Assembly: GCF_000948985.2 (NCBI RefSeq)
Contig: NZ_CP059733.1
Coordinates: forward strand, 3,038,001-3,102,000
Length of the DNA: 64,000 bases
Direction: 5' to 3'
Source: Thalassomonas viridans
GTDB taxonomy: Bacteria; Pseudomonadota; Gammaproteobacteria; Enterobacterales; Alteromonadaceae
The notes below the pieces were generated by a model. The model ran no database searches, was not told the origin of the DNA, and saw only the letters and a list, made by a program, of their open reading frames with translations. The stretch's first letter is position 1, and each line of letters begins with the position of its first letter. Below are positions 1 to 8,611 of the stretch, one piece after another. The position numbers were made by a program, and so were the translations under genes.

Positions 1-1
1 G

Positions 2-952
2 CCTCTAAGAGAAGAGTTTTTCGATAACTTCATGATTAGAGCCACCCCAGTTATGGCATTAAATGACCCATTTGAAGGCTTTTTTAATGAAAAACAAATA
101 GAAGATGCCGATCATCAACAAAGAGAATATTATCGTGCTCTAGGAAAAAATGTGTATGAGAAGCACGATGGAATGATCGAAGATTTGATGGGGACTGTGC
201 AAGAAGACTTCTTTGATTTAGGTATTCTTTCTTTTACTGAAGACCATAATAACCCTCTTATGTGGGCACATTACGCTAACGATCATAAAGGAGTTGTCGT
301 TGAGTTTAACTTGTGTGAGCCTTTGTTTGATGACTCAATACAATATCTTAATGACAAGAGAAATAGATTCGGTAAGAATTATTTAGGTGATGTTTTTGAA
401 TTCCCTGAAAAAGTTGCATATCGTAGGCAACTTCCATCATTTGATAGACCGGAGTTATCTGCACCAGATTCAGAGCATGAGTATCATTGGATAAAGTTTA
501 ATCGAGAAATTTTATTTACTAAATCCGAAGATTGGATTTATGAGAAAGAGCATCGTTCGATTGTTCAACTGCATGATGCAGATTCAATAATTTGCCAAGA
601 AAACAAATATATACGCAAAGTATGTTCTTCTGACAAGTCTATAGAGGTTGTCACGCTTGACAATGATAAAATTCAAGTTATTTATCCAAAAGAGTATGAA
701 ATGCATGAAGATATGGGAGATGAGAGTATAAAGAAAGAAGTATACTTTTTGTCTAAGGATTACAGTGAACCAGCAATACACTTGTTTAGACTTAACCCTG
801 ATGCAATTAGCCGTATCTATTTTGGGTGTAAGTCTCCCTGTGGTGGACTAGCTGCCTCAATAAAGGAAAGTGGTAAGCTTAAAAAACTGGATGGGCTATA
901 TAAAATGGAGCATAGTAAAAAATACTATCATCTTGATTCAGTGAAAATTTAA
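2..952 (+). CDS. DUF2971 family protein, 5' partial
   Basis: Function is unknown; this is a DUF2971-family soluble protein. The reading frame is open to the left edge of the window, so the first in-frame ATG at 32 is probably internal. The residues just before it (REEFFDNFMIRATP then LNDPFEG) match the family N-terminus, where an NDPFE motif follows a short lead. Other family features are the LSFTEDHNNPLMWAHYA and WIYEKEHR motifs. A second full-length member lies at 37298-38239 and shares these motifs. A TAACAAATAACAAATAAGG stretch after the stop could be a decayed cassette end. Family call is good, role unknown. Confidence 0.8.
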   Translation, partial: PLREEFFDNFMIRATPVMALNDPFEGFFNEKQIEDADHQQREYYRALGKNVYEKHDGMIEDLMGTVQEDFFDLGILSFTEDHNNPLMWAHYANDHKGVVVEFNLCEPLFDDSIQYLNDKRNRFGKNYLGDVFEFPEKVAYRRQLPSFDRPELSAPDSEHEYHWIKFNREILFTKSEDWIYEKEHRSIVQLHDADSIICQENKYIRKVCSSDKSIEVVTLDNDKIQVIYPKEYEMHEDMGDESIKKEVYFLSKDYSEPAIHLFRLNPDAISRIYFGCKSPCGGLAASIKESGKLKKLDGLYKMEHSKKYYHLDSVKI

Positions 953-1442
953 GCTAACAAATAACAAATAAGGATAGGTGTCGCGCAGCCGACACCTTAT
1001 CAGGTTGTTGAACAAGCCCGATCCCTCTGCTTATATAGTAAAAAAACTCAAGTTGATTTTTGGTTGTGGTAGTATTTCGGCTATTCTGCTCTTTTCTTAA
1101 GGCGAGTTGTTGCCTGCCGTGGGCGGCATGATGATTAACCTGCTGTATCATAAGTTTTTCCCTCCTGTATTTTTACTCAACCCTTATTCGGAGCTTCGTA
1201 GCCCTATGATCGTCGTCGCACAATACCGATAAAGTTCATAGATTGACGGCAGCAAGGACAAGGGCAGAGGGTTTTGGCTTACTCCGGTGGTGCTGCGCTA
1301 ATGTGAACATGCAGCAGCAACTGGATACGTTTGAGCAATGCTTTTTGGTTAGGGCAGGCAAAGCCGTAATCCCGGCAGCGATGAAAGTGCCAAATAATCT
1401 TAAGGAGCTGTATGTTTGTTTTCATAACCGCAAACCGTTCTA
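953..1442. other. Intergenic, no convincing gene
   Basis: An 8-bp inverted repeat (AGGTGTCG / CGACACCT, 976-997) without a clear T-run may end the upstream DUF2971 transcript. A 66-codon frame at 1243-1443 has no ribosome binding site or recognisable motif and is probably debris. The stretch ends where the module repeat begins. Confidence 0.4.
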
Positions 1443-1493
1443 ACAAGTGACTATGGCGCCAATTCCTAATTTTTAACGCATTTTAGCTGTACA

Positions 1494-1530
1494 GGGCGGG
1501 TCAATACGGCAAGAAATCGCCCGCCCTTTT
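1494..1530 (+). terminator. GC-rich hairpin with T-run beside helper gene
   Basis: GGGCGGG and CCCGCCC pair around a 19-nt loop and are followed by TTTTGCTTT on the plus strand. The hairpin is conserved in copies 2 and 4. The T-run is on the plus strand, so it reads best as a terminator for transcription toward the helper gene, although the helper is on the minus strand. Confidence 0.55.
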
Positions 1531-1533
1531 GCT

Positions 1534-1827
1534 TTATTCGTCCTCGCTATTCAGGTTTACTTTGAGGGCACGCAGGCCCTGGTGGATCCCGTCGATTTGA
1601 TCCCGGTAGGTTCTGATTTGTATTTTCAGCTTGTAACACACATACCATATGCCTTCACTGGTTTCCGGCGTGATGCAAGCGGGGTCGTGCGCCACTGCGG
1701 CGAAAGCATCACAAAGGAAGGAACATTCGTCACTGAATTTATTAAAGTCATCGCACAGTTCCAGGCTCTCGCTTGCCAGTTGGGATCTTTTGGTTTCAAA
1801 TTCCCGGAGTCTTGTTAATTCAGACAT
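1534..1827 (-). CDS. Module helper protein, copy 1 (97 aa)
   Basis: Unrecognised small, apparently all-helical, acidic protein. The start is the ATG at 1827 because it lies inside the ATGTCTGA overlap with the peptide gene stop, the same arrangement as in the other two intact copies; a longer frame begins at 1857. Conserved parts across copies are an FNKFS(D/E)EC(S/A)FLCDAFAAV block near residues 30-50, a P-x-T-x-EGI stretch and a C-terminal helix. Cysteines in LCDD, DEC and FLCD are mostly shared. There is no signal peptide or membrane segment. Tight translational coupling to the upstream peptide suggests it acts on or with that peptide, as chaperone, immunity protein or partner; this is inference only. 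Confidence 0.75.
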   Translation of the reverse strand: MSELTRLREFETKRSQLASESLELCDDFNKFSDECSFLCDAFAAVAHDPACITPETSEGIWYVCYKLKIQIRTYRDQIDGIHQGLRALKVNLNSEDE

Positions 1828-2044
1828 GATACCGGCCTCCTGTATTCGTTGAGTCATTTAAGCTGGTTAACAACGTACAGCCGCAGGAAAAAGTGCTGCC
1901 GGTGGTGTTGGCGGCGTTAACTGCCGGCGGTTGTTGATGTTTAGGAATGAGCCCAAGTATAAGCCCAGGTAGGGGGACAGGTATATTTTCTGTTAAATAA
2001 ACTTTAACCGAGTGAAACTCTGGCATATCATTAGGTTTAGCCAT
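1820..2044 (-). CDS. Module peptide, copy 1 (74 aa)
   Basis: Small peptide of unknown function. The first 20 residues (MAKPNDMPEFHSVKVYLTEN) are nearly identical in all three intact copies, while the rest varies and shares only the C-terminal GG-x-x-HV. In this copy the variable part contains a PVPLPGLILGL hydrophobic stretch and a CGC motif. A clear Shine-Dalgarno (AGGAG) precedes the ATG, and the stop overlaps the helper start by 8 nt. A constant N-terminus with a changing C-terminus is what leader-core peptides look like, but no maturase is adjacent here. It could equally be an antitoxin or a regulatory peptide. Confidence 0.7.
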   Translation of the reverse strand: MAKPNDMPEFHSVKVYLTENIPVPLPGLILGLIPKHQQPPAVNAANTTGSTFSCGCTLLTSLNDSTNTGGRYHV

Positions 2045-2081
2045 AATGGATACTCCTCATAGTTTGTATCTATTTTGGTTA

Positions 2082-2115
2082 GCTACCTCTGAGTGTTCGA
2101 GCACTCGGGGGTAGC
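2082..2115. promoter_or_regulatory. Conserved 14-bp stem hairpin upstream of module peptide 1
   Basis: GCTACCTCTGAGTG pairs with CACTCGGGGGTAGC around a 6-nt loop. The two non-Watson-Crick positions are T.G wobbles as read on the plus strand. Equivalent hairpins sit at 23340-23374 and 53432-53465. Confidence 0.6.
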
Positions 2116-2258
2116 GCCTTGTTGTTTACTCTTTGCTTGGTCTTTGTTTGCGGGTAAAGAATCACCTCCTTTGGGTATTGATAACCACCTTTAGTTTTAG
2201 TACAAAATACGGGATAAATCCGGCTTTGCCGGCAAATAATATTGCGGATGTTTTTTAA

Positions 2259-2282
2259 TACTGTACGGATAACTATACAGAT
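2259..2282. promoter_or_regulatory. Candidate operator, module copy 1
   Basis: Two 12-bp near-repeats, TACTGTACGGAT and AACTATACAGAT, also form an imperfect palindrome. The same site occurs at 23507-23530 and, as a perfect GTACAG-ATAA-CTGTAC, at 53593-53608. The spacing does not fit a LexA box. The regulator is unknown. Confidence 0.5.
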
Positions 2283-2299
2283 AAAAAAGGCATTGAAAA

Positions 2300-2593
2300 A
2301 TAAAAGCTTACTGACTTAAAACGAGCTGATTTTGCGCTATTAAAACAAGCGAAGGATTATTGGCGGAGGATAATTGAAAACCAGGCGCCAACCGTCAAGC
2401 GTGAAGCTGTAGCAGGCGAAACTAAATTACCTTAGCTTATTTCCGTCATTTAAAGATTGCCTGCATTTTTTCTCGTTTTGCAGGAGCTTGTGGCCTGCTT
2501 CATTCCGAAGTCAGCCCGGAAGATATTTTTGGTGTTTGTGAACGCTTAGATGAAGCCAAAATCATTAAATCGACAGACATGATAAAAACATAG
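2300..2593 (+). pseudogene. Possible gene relic at the right end of module copy 1
   Basis: Two plus-strand stretches read like protein: one at about 2311-2437 with the segment LLKQAKDYWRRIIENQAP, and one ending at 2593 with SPEDIFGVCERLDEAK. Neither has a start codon with a ribosome site, and they are in different frames or separated by stops. The matching part of copy 2 (23570-23762) is further decayed. Family not recognised. Confidence 0.25.
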
Positions 2594-2840
2594 GGCGCGG
2601 TAGGAATAGCCATTGCTGGCTACCTCTACCGTGACCACTGATTCTACTTACGTGTAGTCACTCAGACTTAATTTCCATGCCGGCTAATGGGTGACTCCAT
2701 TGTTTTATCATACCGAGTCGTGTTTACCAATCCGGCTCCATGAATTGATAATGTTTACATAATTCTATAATTTCTCTTTAATTTTTCGATATGTTCGTTA
2801 ATATCGGTAGAGTGAAATTTAATCGAATCCGGGGCTTAAC

Positions 2841-4376
2841 ATGGACGCAAAACCGTCAAGGGTGCAGCGTATTCTTAATCGCGTAGAAATTATTGGTAAC
2901 CGATTGCCAGATCCTGCGGCATTATTTGTATTTTTATTGCTCTTAGTATGGGGCTTATCTTGGGCACTGTCCGGAGTCAGTTTTGAAGCCGTCGATCCTA
3001 GGTCTGGCCAGGGAATACAGGTAATCAACCAATTGAGTGGCCCAGCCCTTACTCAGTTCTTCTCGGTCATGGTAAACAACTTTTCACACTTTCATCCGGT
3101 TGGCGTGGTTTTAGTTGCCATGCTTGGTATTGGTGTCGCCGAATATAGTGGCTTTATCAACGCCGGATTACGGGCAATCATGGCCAAAACCGCAACTTGG
3201 CTGTTGACTCCGATGGTGATTATAGTCGGTATTGTCAGTCACTCGGCGGTAGACGCGGGCTATGTATTGGTGATCCCTCTTGGTGGCGTAATATTTTATG
3301 CTGCAGGCCGTCATCCCTTGGCTGGTATCGCAGCGGCCTTTGCCGGTGTATCGGGCGGGTTTTCGGCAAACTTTGTTCCTTCAGCGCTCGATCCCATGTT
3401 GCAGGGAATATCGCAAGCGGGTGCTCAATTACTGGATGCTGACATCTTATTAAACCCATTGAACAATTACTATTTCACGGCGGTCTCTTCCATTGTCATT
3501 ACATTGCTTGGCTGGGCGATTACCGACAAAATTATCGAGCCTAAGTTGGCAGAAAATAAACTCGATGGCGATCTCAGTGACTTGCCAACCATGGAGCCAT
3601 TACAGCAAGAAGAGCGCATTGCGCTGCGTTGGGCTTTACTTGCCATAGTAGTTAGTGCTGTGTTTATGGTATATAGTGCAAGTTTGGATACCTCTCCCTG
3701 GCGAGATGGAAATGGCTCACTCACGTCTTTTTCGTCGCCATTAATGAAATCCATTGTGCCGTTAATTTTCTTGCTGTTTTTCATTCCCGGCCTGGTGTAT
3801 GGCATTGCCATAGGCAAGATACGCAATTCAAAACAGGCCATTGAAGGCATGAGTAAAGCCATGTCGAGCATGGGCTATTACTTAGTCATCATGTTTTTTA
3901 TTGCTCAGTTTATTTACGCGTTTGGACAGTCTAATTTAGGCGTGTTATTGGCGGTTGAAGGGGCAGAGTTATTAAAGGCTATGGCGCTTCCTGCAGAGTT
4001 TACCATCGTCGGTATTATATTTCTTACGGGATTCATCAACTTATTCGTCGGTTCGGCTTCTGCTAAATGGGCATTGTTGGCCCCGATATTCATTCCCATG
4101 TTGATGCAGCTAGGCATCTCGCCTGATTTAGCCCAGGCCGCCTACCGTATTGGTGACTCCAGCACTAATATCATTACCCCGTTGATGCCATATTTTCCCT
4201 TAGTCGTGGTCTATTGCCAGCGCTATGTAACCAGCTCGGGTATTGGTACTTTAACGGCGTTGATGCTGCCTTACTCCGTCGTGTTTATCGTTGTCTGGAG
4301 CATATTTTTATTGCTCTACTGGCAACTTGGCCTGCCGCTTGGTTTACAAAGTAGCTATGAATATTTTGCTGGTTGA
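2841..4376 (+). CDS. AbgT-family transporter
   Basis: Integral inner-membrane transporter of the AbgT family. Known members take up p-aminobenzoyl-glutamate (AbgT) or export sulfonamide-like antimetabolites (MtrF). At 511 aa it has the normal length, with many hydrophobic segments. The N-terminus (NRVEIIGNRLPDPAALFVFL), SHSAVDAGYVLVIPLGG and a C-terminal region with GSASAKWALLAPIFIPM and GDSSTNIITPLMPYFPL match the family. A 240-bp leader separates it from the module repeat. It stands alone, with no peptidase genes beside it as in abgABT, so substrate is uncertain. Confidence 0.9.
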   Translation: MDAKPSRVQRILNRVEIIGNRLPDPAALFVFLLLLVWGLSWALSGVSFEAVDPRSGQGIQVINQLSGPALTQFFSVMVNNFSHFHPVGVVLVAMLGIGVAEYSGFINAGLRAIMAKTATWLLTPMVIIVGIVSHSAVDAGYVLVIPLGGVIFYAAGRHPLAGIAAAFAGVSGGFSANFVPSALDPMLQGISQAGAQLLDADILLNPLNNYYFTAVSSIVITLLGWAITDKIIEPKLAENKLDGDLSDLPTMEPLQQEERIALRWALLAIVVSAVFMVYSASLDTSPWRDGNGSLTSFSSPLMKSIVPLIFLLFFIPGLVYGIAIGKIRNSKQAIEGMSKAMSSMGYYLVIMFFIAQFIYAFGQSNLGVLLAVEGAELLKAMALPAEFTIVGIIFLTGFINLFVGSASAKWALLAPIFIPMLMQLGISPDLAQAAYRIGDSSTNIITPLMPYFPLVVVYCQRYVTSSGIGTLTALMLPYSVVFIVVWSIFLLLYWQLGLPLGLQSSYEYFAG

Positions 4377-4475
4377 TTTGGCCTGGTTAAACCTAACTTG
4401 TTCAACTTATATCGTTACAATAAATGAATTAGTAAAAAACGAAAAACGGAGTTGCTGATCCTTGAGAGAGCTGGA

Positions 4476-4794
4476 CATAAACTGGTAATAAGATTAAGCT
4501 CCATGGTTCATATGTTTTTATACAGTGTTATTGGTCTACAGTAGAAATCAAGCTCGCTTTTTCTAAAAGTTTTCTCGTTTTTCTCTTGTGGCTTGTGAAA
4601 ATATTTAAGTATTCAATTGGTTGACTTTTTTCTTTGGAAATATGAGGAAGAAGGGCGGAGATATGAAGAGTGCTCGTTTCCTTTAATATATAAAGTGGGA
4701 GGTTGGCCTAATGTATTGTAATATAATGGATTATGGTTGTTTTTATAATGTGATGCAATGTGCAAGATGTGCATGCCGTATATACAAATGTTAG
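4476..4794 (+). repeat. 319-bp array leader, copy A (attI-like?)
   Basis: Almost identical along its whole length to 10873-11191. It ends in ACAAATGTTAG, where GTTAG matches the core at which cassettes join, and the next gene begins 20 bp later. It is AT-rich, has no long reading frame and contains TATAAT, but no good -35 box was seen. It lacks the inverted-repeat architecture of attC, so it may be the equivalent of an attI site or leader for array A. Confidence 0.7.
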
Positions 4795-4814
4795 CGCCCA
4801 AGTGAGAGTAGCGA

Positions 4815-5144
4815 ATGTCATCAGTACCAGAAAAAGATTGGAAACTATTCAGGAAATTACAAGCTGACTTGACAGCGAGAGTATGTGATTCTGTTTTTGT
4901 AAAAGTTGAAGAGCTGGCAAAATCAAGAAAAAACAAGGAACATCAGTCTTATCTTAATTTATATGAGCTGGTTCAGGAGCAAGATCAATTGATAGGGGAG
5001 TACTTCAACAACCCAACAAGAAATAACGCTCTGTTAAAGATCGTTGCATTGCAATCAAATAACATTTTAACCAAAGAAGAATTCTCTCTTTTCAGTGAAG
5101 AAACACAAGTAAGAGTTAATGAAATCATTGGGTTAAGGCGCTAA
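4815..5144 (+). CDS. Cassette protein of unknown function (109 aa)
   Basis: First gene of array A, starting 20 bp after the leader core and ending directly at an attC-like site, as integron cassette genes do. The product is a soluble, charged, probably helical 109-aa protein with no signal peptide or recognised domain; one mid-region segment reads LYELVQEQDQLIGEYF. It would be transcribed from a promoter in the leader, if there is one. No function is proposed. Confidence 0.7.
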   Translation: MSSVPEKDWKLFRKLQADLTARVCDSVFVKVEELAKSRKNKEHQSYLNLYELVQEQDQLIGEYFNNPTRNNALLKIVALQSNNILTKEEFSLFSEETQVRVNEIIGLRR

Positions 5145-5237
5145 CAAGGCTGTCAAATCGGACACGAAACAGCAGGCTGTGTCCGCTGCGCTCCCAATTT
5201 TAGCCTGCTATTTTGCGCCGTTTACAGCGACGTTATG
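5139..5237 (+). other. attC-like recombination site A1
   Basis: Begins GCTAACAAGGC and ends GACGTTATGT, with an imperfect palindrome between (CGGACAC / GTGTCCG and CAGCAGGCT / AGCCTGCT). This is the layout of vibrio-type attC sites. Confidence 0.75.
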
Positions 5238-5252
5238 TGTCATTGAGGTATT

Positions 5253-5696
5253 ATGAAAGTTTCAAATTTAGCAGATTGTCCGAGTGAAATCGAAACTGTT
5301 GCCAATTGGTACTTTAATGAGTGGGATCATAAGGATCCGGAAGCGACTCTAGAAAGTGTAATCGAAAAGGTATCTTCAATTTCTAACCGAACCGCATTTG
5401 TAGCTCATGTTGATGGGGAATTAGCAGGAGCTGGTGAACTAAAATATCGAGAATACTCAGACTGTCCGAGTTATAACTATTGGCTAGATGGGATCTATGT
5501 ATCTACAGAACATAGGGGAAAAGGCATATCAACAGCACTAATCGAGTTTGCCAAATCAAAGGCGTTTGAGTTGAAAATACCAACTTTATATCTTCGTTGT
5601 GAAGATCACCTCGTGAAACTTTATGAATCTCATGGTTTTCAAGTTGTCTGCGTTGAAAAAGCTAAGTTCATAATGGAGCTTAAAGTGAGCACATAA
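5253..5696 (+). CDS. GNAT-family N-acetyltransferase (cassette)
   Basis: Predicted acetyl-CoA-dependent acyltransferase of the GNAT superfamily; substrate unknown. The 147-aa length is typical. The acetyl-CoA loop reads DGIYVSTEHRGKGISTALIEFA (R/Q-x-x-G-x-G/A motif at about residues 88-93), followed by LYLRCEDHLVKLYESHGF, the classic end of the fold. It lies between two attC-like sites and starts just after the GTTATG core, so it is a single-gene cassette. Acetyltransferases are frequent integron cargo. Confidence 0.85.
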   Translation: MKVSNLADCPSEIETVANWYFNEWDHKDPEATLESVIEKVSSISNRTAFVAHVDGELAGAGELKYREYSDCPSYNYWLDGIYVSTEHRGKGISTALIEFAKSKAFELKIPTLYLRCEDHLVKLYESHGFQVVCVEKAKFIMELKVST

Positions 5697-5787
5697 CAAG
5701 GCCAAGCAAAACAGATTCCGTATACTGTCGTCAAATACGCAAAAAATCACGCCAGCATACTCCACCGTTGCTGGCAGCATTATGCTT
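5691..5787 (+). other. attC-like recombination site A2
   Basis: ATAACAAGGCCAAGC at the left and GCAGCATTATGCTTG at the right, with GCCAGCA...TGCTGGC as the inner palindrome. The core GTT has decayed to ATT. Confidence 0.6.
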
Positions 5788-5831
5788 GTAATTATTGATT
5801 GAAAAAATATGTATTTATAAAGGAGTTGTAT

Positions 5832-6323
5832 ATGAATATTCAAAAAATACTTAATTTAATTTTTACGGGATTTATAGTTTTATCCTTTAGTTTGGTTTGT
5901 CGGGCGAATGCAAAGTCATACAGCTCTTTAGAGCAGTCAAACCTAGATAAAGCCGTATACTGTATGGAGATATTGGAAAGTAGAAACGATCTTAAACCGT
6001 CACAAAGGATTGATATTCTACGTAACGAGTGCTATTCCGAGAGCTTTGTTGAACATTCACCTCATATAAGCGGTGGCCGGGAAGGGCTATTCAAATTATT
6101 TCAAGGTCGATACAAAGAATATCCAAAGCTTTCGATGTCTATTAAGCGAAGCGCTTCCGAAGGCGATCTCGTTTGGTTACACCTTCATGTAAAGCGCACA
6201 CCGGATTCTCTTGGAGCTGCTCTCATGCATATTTTTCGAATGAAAGATGGAATGATTGTGGAGCATTGGGGGGTAGGTCAGCCAGTTCCAGCAGAGCCTA
6301 AAAATAAAAACACGATGTTTTAA
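5832..6323 (+). CDS. Exported SnoaL/NTF2-like protein (cassette)
   Basis: NTF2-like (SnoaL-type) fold protein with an N-terminal signal sequence (MNIQKILNLIFTGFIVLSFS, cleavage probably after the Ala/Lys region near residue 31), so it likely acts in the periplasm. The start at 5832 is chosen for its AGGAG site and signal peptide; a longer frame from 5799 lacks both. The C-terminal IFRMKDGMIVEHWGVGQPVP segment is diagnostic of these polyketide-cyclase-like enzymes and binding proteins. It is a cassette between attC-like sites A2 and A3. Substrate unknown. Confidence 0.8.
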   Translation: MNIQKILNLIFTGFIVLSFSLVCRANAKSYSSLEQSNLDKAVYCMEILESRNDLKPSQRIDILRNECYSESFVEHSPHISGGREGLFKLFQGRYKEYPKLSMSIKRSASEGDLVWLHLHVKRTPDSLGAALMHIFRMKDGMIVEHWGVGQPVPAEPKNKNTMF

Positions 6324-6345
6324 TTTAGTTTATGAATTTGGGTCG

Positions 6346-6443
6346 CATACAAGCGGTTCAAACTGACCCATTGAGTTTTGGCTTTACTTGCTCCGCTCGA
6401 TTTTAGCCAAAACCCAATGGGCCGCTTAACCGGGTGTTTTAAC
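6346..6443 (+). other. attC-like recombination site A3
   Basis: AAGCGGTTCAAACTG at the left and CCGCTTAACCGGGTGTTT at the right, with a long inner stem (CCCATTGAGTTTTGGCT against AGCCAAAACCCAATGGG). The core is degenerate (GTGTTT). Confidence 0.65.
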
Positions 6444-6779
6444 CCTTCAAAAAGGCGCTGAACCCCACCATTTCAAGGGTCAGCTGAAAGCCATTCGTCG
6501 TACCTGGCGGTTTATCTGTCTCATTCTTCTTTTACTTCTAATAAATCTGGTTTATCAAACGCTTAAGCAGTAAAAAGTACGAAGGCACTATTGTGTTCCG
6601 GCGGCTTCTGCGGGCGTTATCTGTACTTGATTTAGTTCATTTTCGTCGTTAGAAAAAATCACCTTAATGTCATACCGACTCGGGTATTTTAAAACTAACT
6701 TGCTTAAATTAACTGCTTGTTCACTCACATTTAAGCAAAGTTAAATTGCTTGTCGATTTCAAAAATAAGGAAAAAAATA
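6444..6779. other. Intergenic with a half attC core
   Basis: No gene seen. CTTCTGCGGGCGTTATCT (6607-6624) looks like the right half of a decayed attC, which would make the following gene the last cassette of array A. Confidence 0.4.
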
Positions 6780-7628
6780 ATGAAATCTATTTACCCTGCA
6801 AAAATTCTCCTACTCTCAGTATTAATGATGAGTGGCAATAGCTATGGTCAAAATGAATTTCCTGCATTGGAAGATCGCTATTTGGGACAAAAACCGCCAG
6901 GCTTAACCCCTAAAAAGTTTGCACCTGGTATTGTTTCCACTCAAGAGCATAGTGAAACGGAAGTATTGTTTTTGCCCGATATGAGGGAGCTCTCGTTCAC
7001 CAGGTCTGGTGGAAAACATAAAGAACCTACCTGGTTGGTTATGCAATACAAAGATAACAGATGGAGTGAAAAGTCTATTCCGTCAACTGACATCAATAAA
7101 TATAAGGAACGATTCAGCCCTAGCGTGTCAGAGATGAAGGGCCTTGAGCCTTTCAAAGATATTCCTATTGTCGGTTTCACGGCCTCACCTAAAGGAACAT
7201 ACTATTTTTATGTTTTAGATTTCAAGGATGGTAGTGGGCATATGAGTTATTCACGCCTGATAGATGGCAAATATGAAGAGCCTCAAAGAATGAGCAAGGC
7301 GATTAACAGAGGAAAATATATTGCCCACCCCTTCATTGCTCCGGATGAGTCTTATTTAATGTGGGATGCCGAGAAAGACGATGAAAATACCCCTGATATC
7401 TACATTAGTTTTCGAAATAAAGATGGTTCATGGGGAGAAGCAATTAACATGGGAGATACCATAAACACCGCAGCGTATGAACAACGCCCGAAAGTGACAC
7501 CTGATGGAAAATATTTGTTCTTCTGGCGGGGAGACAAAAAGGTGAGAAAGGATGGCAGTAGTTATTGGATAGGCAACCCGCATTGGGTGGATGCTCAGGT
7601 TATTGAGAATCTCAGACCTAAACAATAA
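6780..7628 (+). CDS. Exported PD40/WD40-like beta-propeller protein
   Basis: Predicted periplasmic 282-aa protein with a signal peptide (MKSIYPAKILLLSVLMMSGNSYG). It carries TolB-type propeller repeats: SPKGTYYFYV, APDESYLMWDAEKDDENTPDIYISFRNKDGSWGEAINMG and TPDGKYLFFWR are classical PD40 blades. The start at 6780 follows an AAGGAAAA site; the upstream in-frame ATG at 6750 would put charged residues ahead of the signal peptide. Proteins of this kind bind ligands or carry lyase/peptidase activity; which applies is not visible. Possibly an array A cassette. Confidence 0.8.
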   Translation: MKSIYPAKILLLSVLMMSGNSYGQNEFPALEDRYLGQKPPGLTPKKFAPGIVSTQEHSETEVLFLPDMRELSFTRSGGKHKEPTWLVMQYKDNRWSEKSIPSTDINKYKERFSPSVSEMKGLEPFKDIPIVGFTASPKGTYYFYVLDFKDGSGHMSYSRLIDGKYEEPQRMSKAINRGKYIAHPFIAPDESYLMWDAEKDDENTPDIYISFRNKDGSWGEAINMGDTINTAAYEQRPKVTPDGKYLFFWRGDKKVRKDGSSYWIGNPHWVDAQVIENLRPKQ

Positions 7629-7805
7629 GCCATATATAATCGCTGTAAGAGTGATGCCAAAAGACGGCGCACCCTCTAACCAGGGCATTGCAAGCGTGGC
7701 AGCCAAAACTTAGTAAATTTAAAAAGTTAACCAGGAATAAAGCTGTTTTTGCTTGCCCTGCATTGCCTTGTACCCTGAAGCAAAAAGGGTTTAATGCTTG
7801 AGGTA

Positions 7806-8435
7806 TTAGCGATTAAGTGCGGCGTCAAAATTATCCAGCGCAACAACGTCACCGGCATTCAGGCTATTGACATGGATGTCGCCAATTCGAACCCTTACCA
7901 GCCTTAATGTGGCAAAGCCCACGGCAGCCGTCATTTTTCTTATCTGACGATTTTTTCCTTCACAGAGCGTGATAGAGATCCAGCTGGTAGGGCCATGTTT
8001 CGGATCGCGGATTTTACGGTCACGGGCGGGGAGTTCAGGCTCACCGTCCAGCTTGAAGACTTTACAGGGCAGGGTTAGATATTTGCTCCCGTTAATACCA
8101 ATCTCAACACCATTTTGCAGCTGTAATATTGCCTCTTCGGTGATCGCTCCATCAACTTGCACGTAGTACTCTTTTTCTATACCTTTGCTTCTGACCTTGT
8201 AGCTCATCATACCGTCGGTTGTCAGTAACAATAACCCTTCGGAGTCGTGATCTAACCGCCCAATCGCCATTGTTTTATCGGGAAAGTTAAATAGCTCGCC
8301 TAGCAGGCGTTTCTTCTTCCGTGATTCGGGTACGAACTGACTTAAAAAACCATATGGCTTAAATACTTTGAAGTGCTGGTGATTTTGGTTTGGCTCGGCA
8401 GGTTCTGTTAAACGGGGTTTGTTAGTGGTTGGCAT
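7806..8435 (-). CDS. rluE: RsuA/RluE-type pseudouridine synthase
   Basis: Converts uridine to pseudouridine in rRNA; E. coli RluE acts on 23S rRNA U2457. The 209-aa protein starts straight into the catalytic domain with no S4 domain, like RluE. Motifs are KPYGFLSQF, the catalytic-Asp GRLDHDSEGLLLLTTDG, CEGKNRQIRKM and RLVRVRIG. The gene faces away from array A. A truncated, decayed copy of its 3' part lies at 20752-20935. It appears monocistronic and is likely a core gene. Confidence 0.88.
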   Translation of the reverse strand: MPTTNKPRLTEPAEPNQNHQHFKVFKPYGFLSQFVPESRKKKRLLGELFNFPDKTMAIGRLDHDSEGLLLLTTDGMMSYKVRSKGIEKEYYVQVDGAITEEAILQLQNGVEIGINGSKYLTLPCKVFKLDGEPELPARDRKIRDPKHGPTSWISITLCEGKNRQIRKMTAAVGFATLRLVRVRIGDIHVNSLNAGDVVALDNFDAALNR

Positions 8436-8611
8436 TAACTATGGTCTTGCTCGTAAAGTCTGAATAGTCTCGCATTATACGGTTAGTCTGGGTGAGATGC
8501 ACTGCATCTGCTAAGTGTTATGGACAAGTGAGACTGAGCACTGTTTTATATAAATAGCAAAACTTAAGGATGACCTGTTGCAGAAGCAGCAGGCCCCCCT
8601 TTGAAAAGCAG

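Larger units (their letters stand above)
1443..2505 (-). repeat. Peptide-helper module repeat, copy 1
   Basis: A direct repeat of about 1.06 kb, closely matched by 22690-23762 and partly by 52967-53620 and the split copy at 16960-20715. In order it holds a GC-rich hairpin, the helper gene, the overlapping peptide gene, a conserved hairpin, a strong Shine-Dalgarno-like AAGGAGGTGATT (minus strand, near 2160-2175), a CCGGC-TTT-GCCGG mini-hairpin and a palindromic operator-like site. Similarity runs on into a gene relic on the plus strand. All copies lie in the same orientation. No terminal inverted repeats or target duplications were seen, so a transposon origin is not supported. Confidence 0.85.

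Noticed and set aside
1243..1443. 66-aa plus-strand frame
   Set aside because: No ribosome site, no recognisable domain, in a debris-like region next to the repeat.
2259..2282. Possible LexA (SOS) box at the module operator
   Set aside because: CTGT and ACAG are 12 bp apart here; the gammaproteobacterial LexA site needs 8 bp.
1443..2505. Module repeat as an insertion sequence
   Set aside because: No transposase, terminal inverted repeats or target duplications; the conserved parts follow the genes and their leader instead.
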